NCBI GenBank assembly: GCA_026169045.1
Contig: JAPFDH010000063.1
Span: 1 to 34,045 of the forward strand
From: Lachnospiraceae bacterium
GTDB lineage: Bacteria > Bacillota > Clostridia > Lachnospirales > Lachnospiraceae
Reading direction: 5' to 3'
Length of the DNA stretch: 34,045 nt
The position numbers and the translations under genes are program-made. Below the pieces are notes generated by a model. That model searched no databases. It was not told the DNA's origin and worked only from the letters and a program-made list of their open reading frames with translations. Positions 33,233-34,045 of the stretch are shown here, piece after piece (within the stretch, counting starts at the first letter, position 1; each line of letters begins with the position of its first letter).

Positions 33233-33327
33233 ATTTATGCGCAGACAACGAGCCGTGTGCGGATGCTTGCATACGCATATGGCGACTGTTCGCGAACGTG
33301 AGAAACTCGCAAAGCGTGTTTCCCATC
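33233..33327 (-). repeat. Intergenic repeat, full copy B
   Basis: Inverted relative to copy A; on the minus strand it runs from GGGAAACACGCTTTG to TGTCTGCGCATAAATAAA. Changes from copy A in the central palindrome give partly wobble pairs (TATGCGTATG). Its 3' end abuts the tRNA terminator hairpin. The gap 33180-33479 contains only this repeat, two hairpins and AT-rich DNA. Confidence 0.8.
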
Positions 33328-33416
33328 GTTTGTTTCAAAGATACACTTCATTGAACAGTAATACTATGAATTACCATCGTTTGTATTTATTATAATTATA
33401 TTTTTCTCAGAAAAGA

Positions 33417-33447
33417 AAAGGAGCGGCCGTTAAACGGTCACTCCTTT
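33417..33447 (-). terminator. Terminator of the surface protein gene
   Basis: Stem AAAGGAGCGGCCGT / ACGGTCACTCCTTT with loop TAAA, one mismatch and one wobble pair; T-rich tail (TTTTCTTTTC) on the minus strand. Confidence 0.75.
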
Positions 33448-33479
33448 AAAAAAATATTCCATCCAAAATCATTCACTGG

Positions 33480-34045
33480 TTATTGGTGGTATTTGCGTTT
33501 TCTGTAATATATAGCAGTTCCAAACAATCCCACTCCCGATACAAGCAACAAAGAAATCCATAATGCCCTATGGCTGCTATCACCGGTTCCGGGAGAAGTG
33601 GTATCCCCATTACCCGGTTTCGGATTATAATTTGGATCTGCACCACCACAGACAATACATTTTCCATCTTTATAATTATGCGCGGTTTTTGCAATTACTT
33701 CACCTTTTTCAATCACATCACCGCATACCTTGCAAATCTTATCGCCTGTATAACCACTAACAGTACAGGTAGCTTCTTTTACATTTTTCAGTTCAATGTC
33801 GTGACCGGTTGCTTTGACCACTGTTCCATCTTTGGTAATTTCTTTTGTCAATGCTTCATCACTAAAATATTTACCGCAGTTTTCACAATACCAGTATTCA
33901 CGATTTCCATTTTCGGTACAGGTCGCAGCTTTTTCCTCTGTTTTTACAGCATTGTGTCCCAAAGCCGGAATCACTGTTTGTTCCTCTGTTATTTCGCTTG
34001 TCAGCGCCATATCACTGAAATATTTACCACAGCCTTCACAATACC
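33480..34045 (-). CDS. Surface protein C-terminus with Cys-pair repeats, wall anchor (partial)
   Basis: 3' end of a larger gene; about 188 residues are visible and the 5' part lies beyond the right edge. A 51-residue repeat is present: one nearly complete unit starting YCEGCGKYFSDMALT, then a second starting YCENCGKYFSDEALT. Each carries a CxxC pair and an ATCT word, followed by a shorter variant (ICKVCG, CIVCGG). After a Pro/Gly/Thr spacer comes SPGTGD, a hydrophobic span (ALWISLLLVSGVGLFGTAIY) and basic tail RKRK, a sortase sorting signal of the (N/S)PxTG kind. So the protein is exported and linked to the cell wall. Its adhesive or enzymatic domain is not in view. Confidence 0.85.
   Translation of the reverse strand, partial: YCEGCGKYFSDMALTSEITEEQTVIPALGHNAVKTEEKAATCTENGNREYWYCENCGKYFSDEALTKEITKDGTVVKATGHDIELKNVKEATCTVSGYTGDKICKVCGDVIEKGEVIAKTAHNYKDGKCIVCGGADPNYNPKPGNGDTTSPGTGDSSHRALWISLLLVSGVGLFGTAIYYRKRKYHQ

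Noticed and set aside
33473-33694. Minus-strand 73-codon frame overlapping the surface-protein gene
   Set aside because: Out of frame with the clearly coding repeat/sorting-signal frame; shows no domain or ribosome site.

Overview
The window is AT-rich DNA from a low-GC Gram-positive bacterium, most likely a gut-type Clostridia/Lachnospiraceae member. This is an inference from strong AGGAGG-type ribosome sites, two lipoprotein-dependent sugar ABC importers of the LplA/LplB/LplC type, YesM/YesN-style regulation, and a Gram-positive surface protein with a PxTGD-type sorting signal.

Layout. A patatin-like lipase (136-978, +) stands alone at the left. From 1068 to 14299 on the minus strand lies carbohydrate locus 1: sensor kinase and AraC-type response regulator, two permeases, a very large fusion enzyme (heparinase II/III-like lyase joined to a GH28-like beta-helix), a solute-binding lipoprotein, and a second heparinase II/III-family enzyme. 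A GH38-like (DUF5054-type) hydrolase is divergent at 14581-17202 (+). A TetR regulator with a CPA2-type cation/proton antiporter (17207-19116, -) separates this from locus 2 (19299-23975, -), which holds two permeases, a solute-binding lipoprotein and a PL22-type oligogalacturonate lyase. Locus 2 is divergent from a membrane-bound AraC-type regulator (24205-26463, +). The right end carries housekeeping or accessory genes: a Na/phosphate cotransporter with a PhoU-like tail, an ABC exporter-type pair (ATPase and a coiled-coil FtsX permease), a small Cys-rich protein, tRNA-Cys, and the 3' end of a repeat-containing wall-anchored surface protein.

How it works together (inference). Both loci look like scavenging systems for uronic-acid-containing oligosaccharides. 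A lipoprotein captures the oligosaccharide, two permeases import it, and lyases without signal peptides cut it in the cytoplasm. Neither importer has its own ATPase, so a shared ATPase from elsewhere is expected. No secreted depolymerase and no uronate catabolism genes are present, so the cell probably depends on others for polymer breakdown. PL22 points to pectin-type oligogalacturonides for locus 2. The substrate of locus 1 is open.

Most notable: the 1207-residue lyase/beta-helix fusion; a 65-bp promoter/operator module with identical internal spacing upstream of two locus 1 transcripts, with a looser third copy before the GH38-like gene; and a structured ~95-bp intergenic repeat present three times, each time abutting a terminator hairpin.
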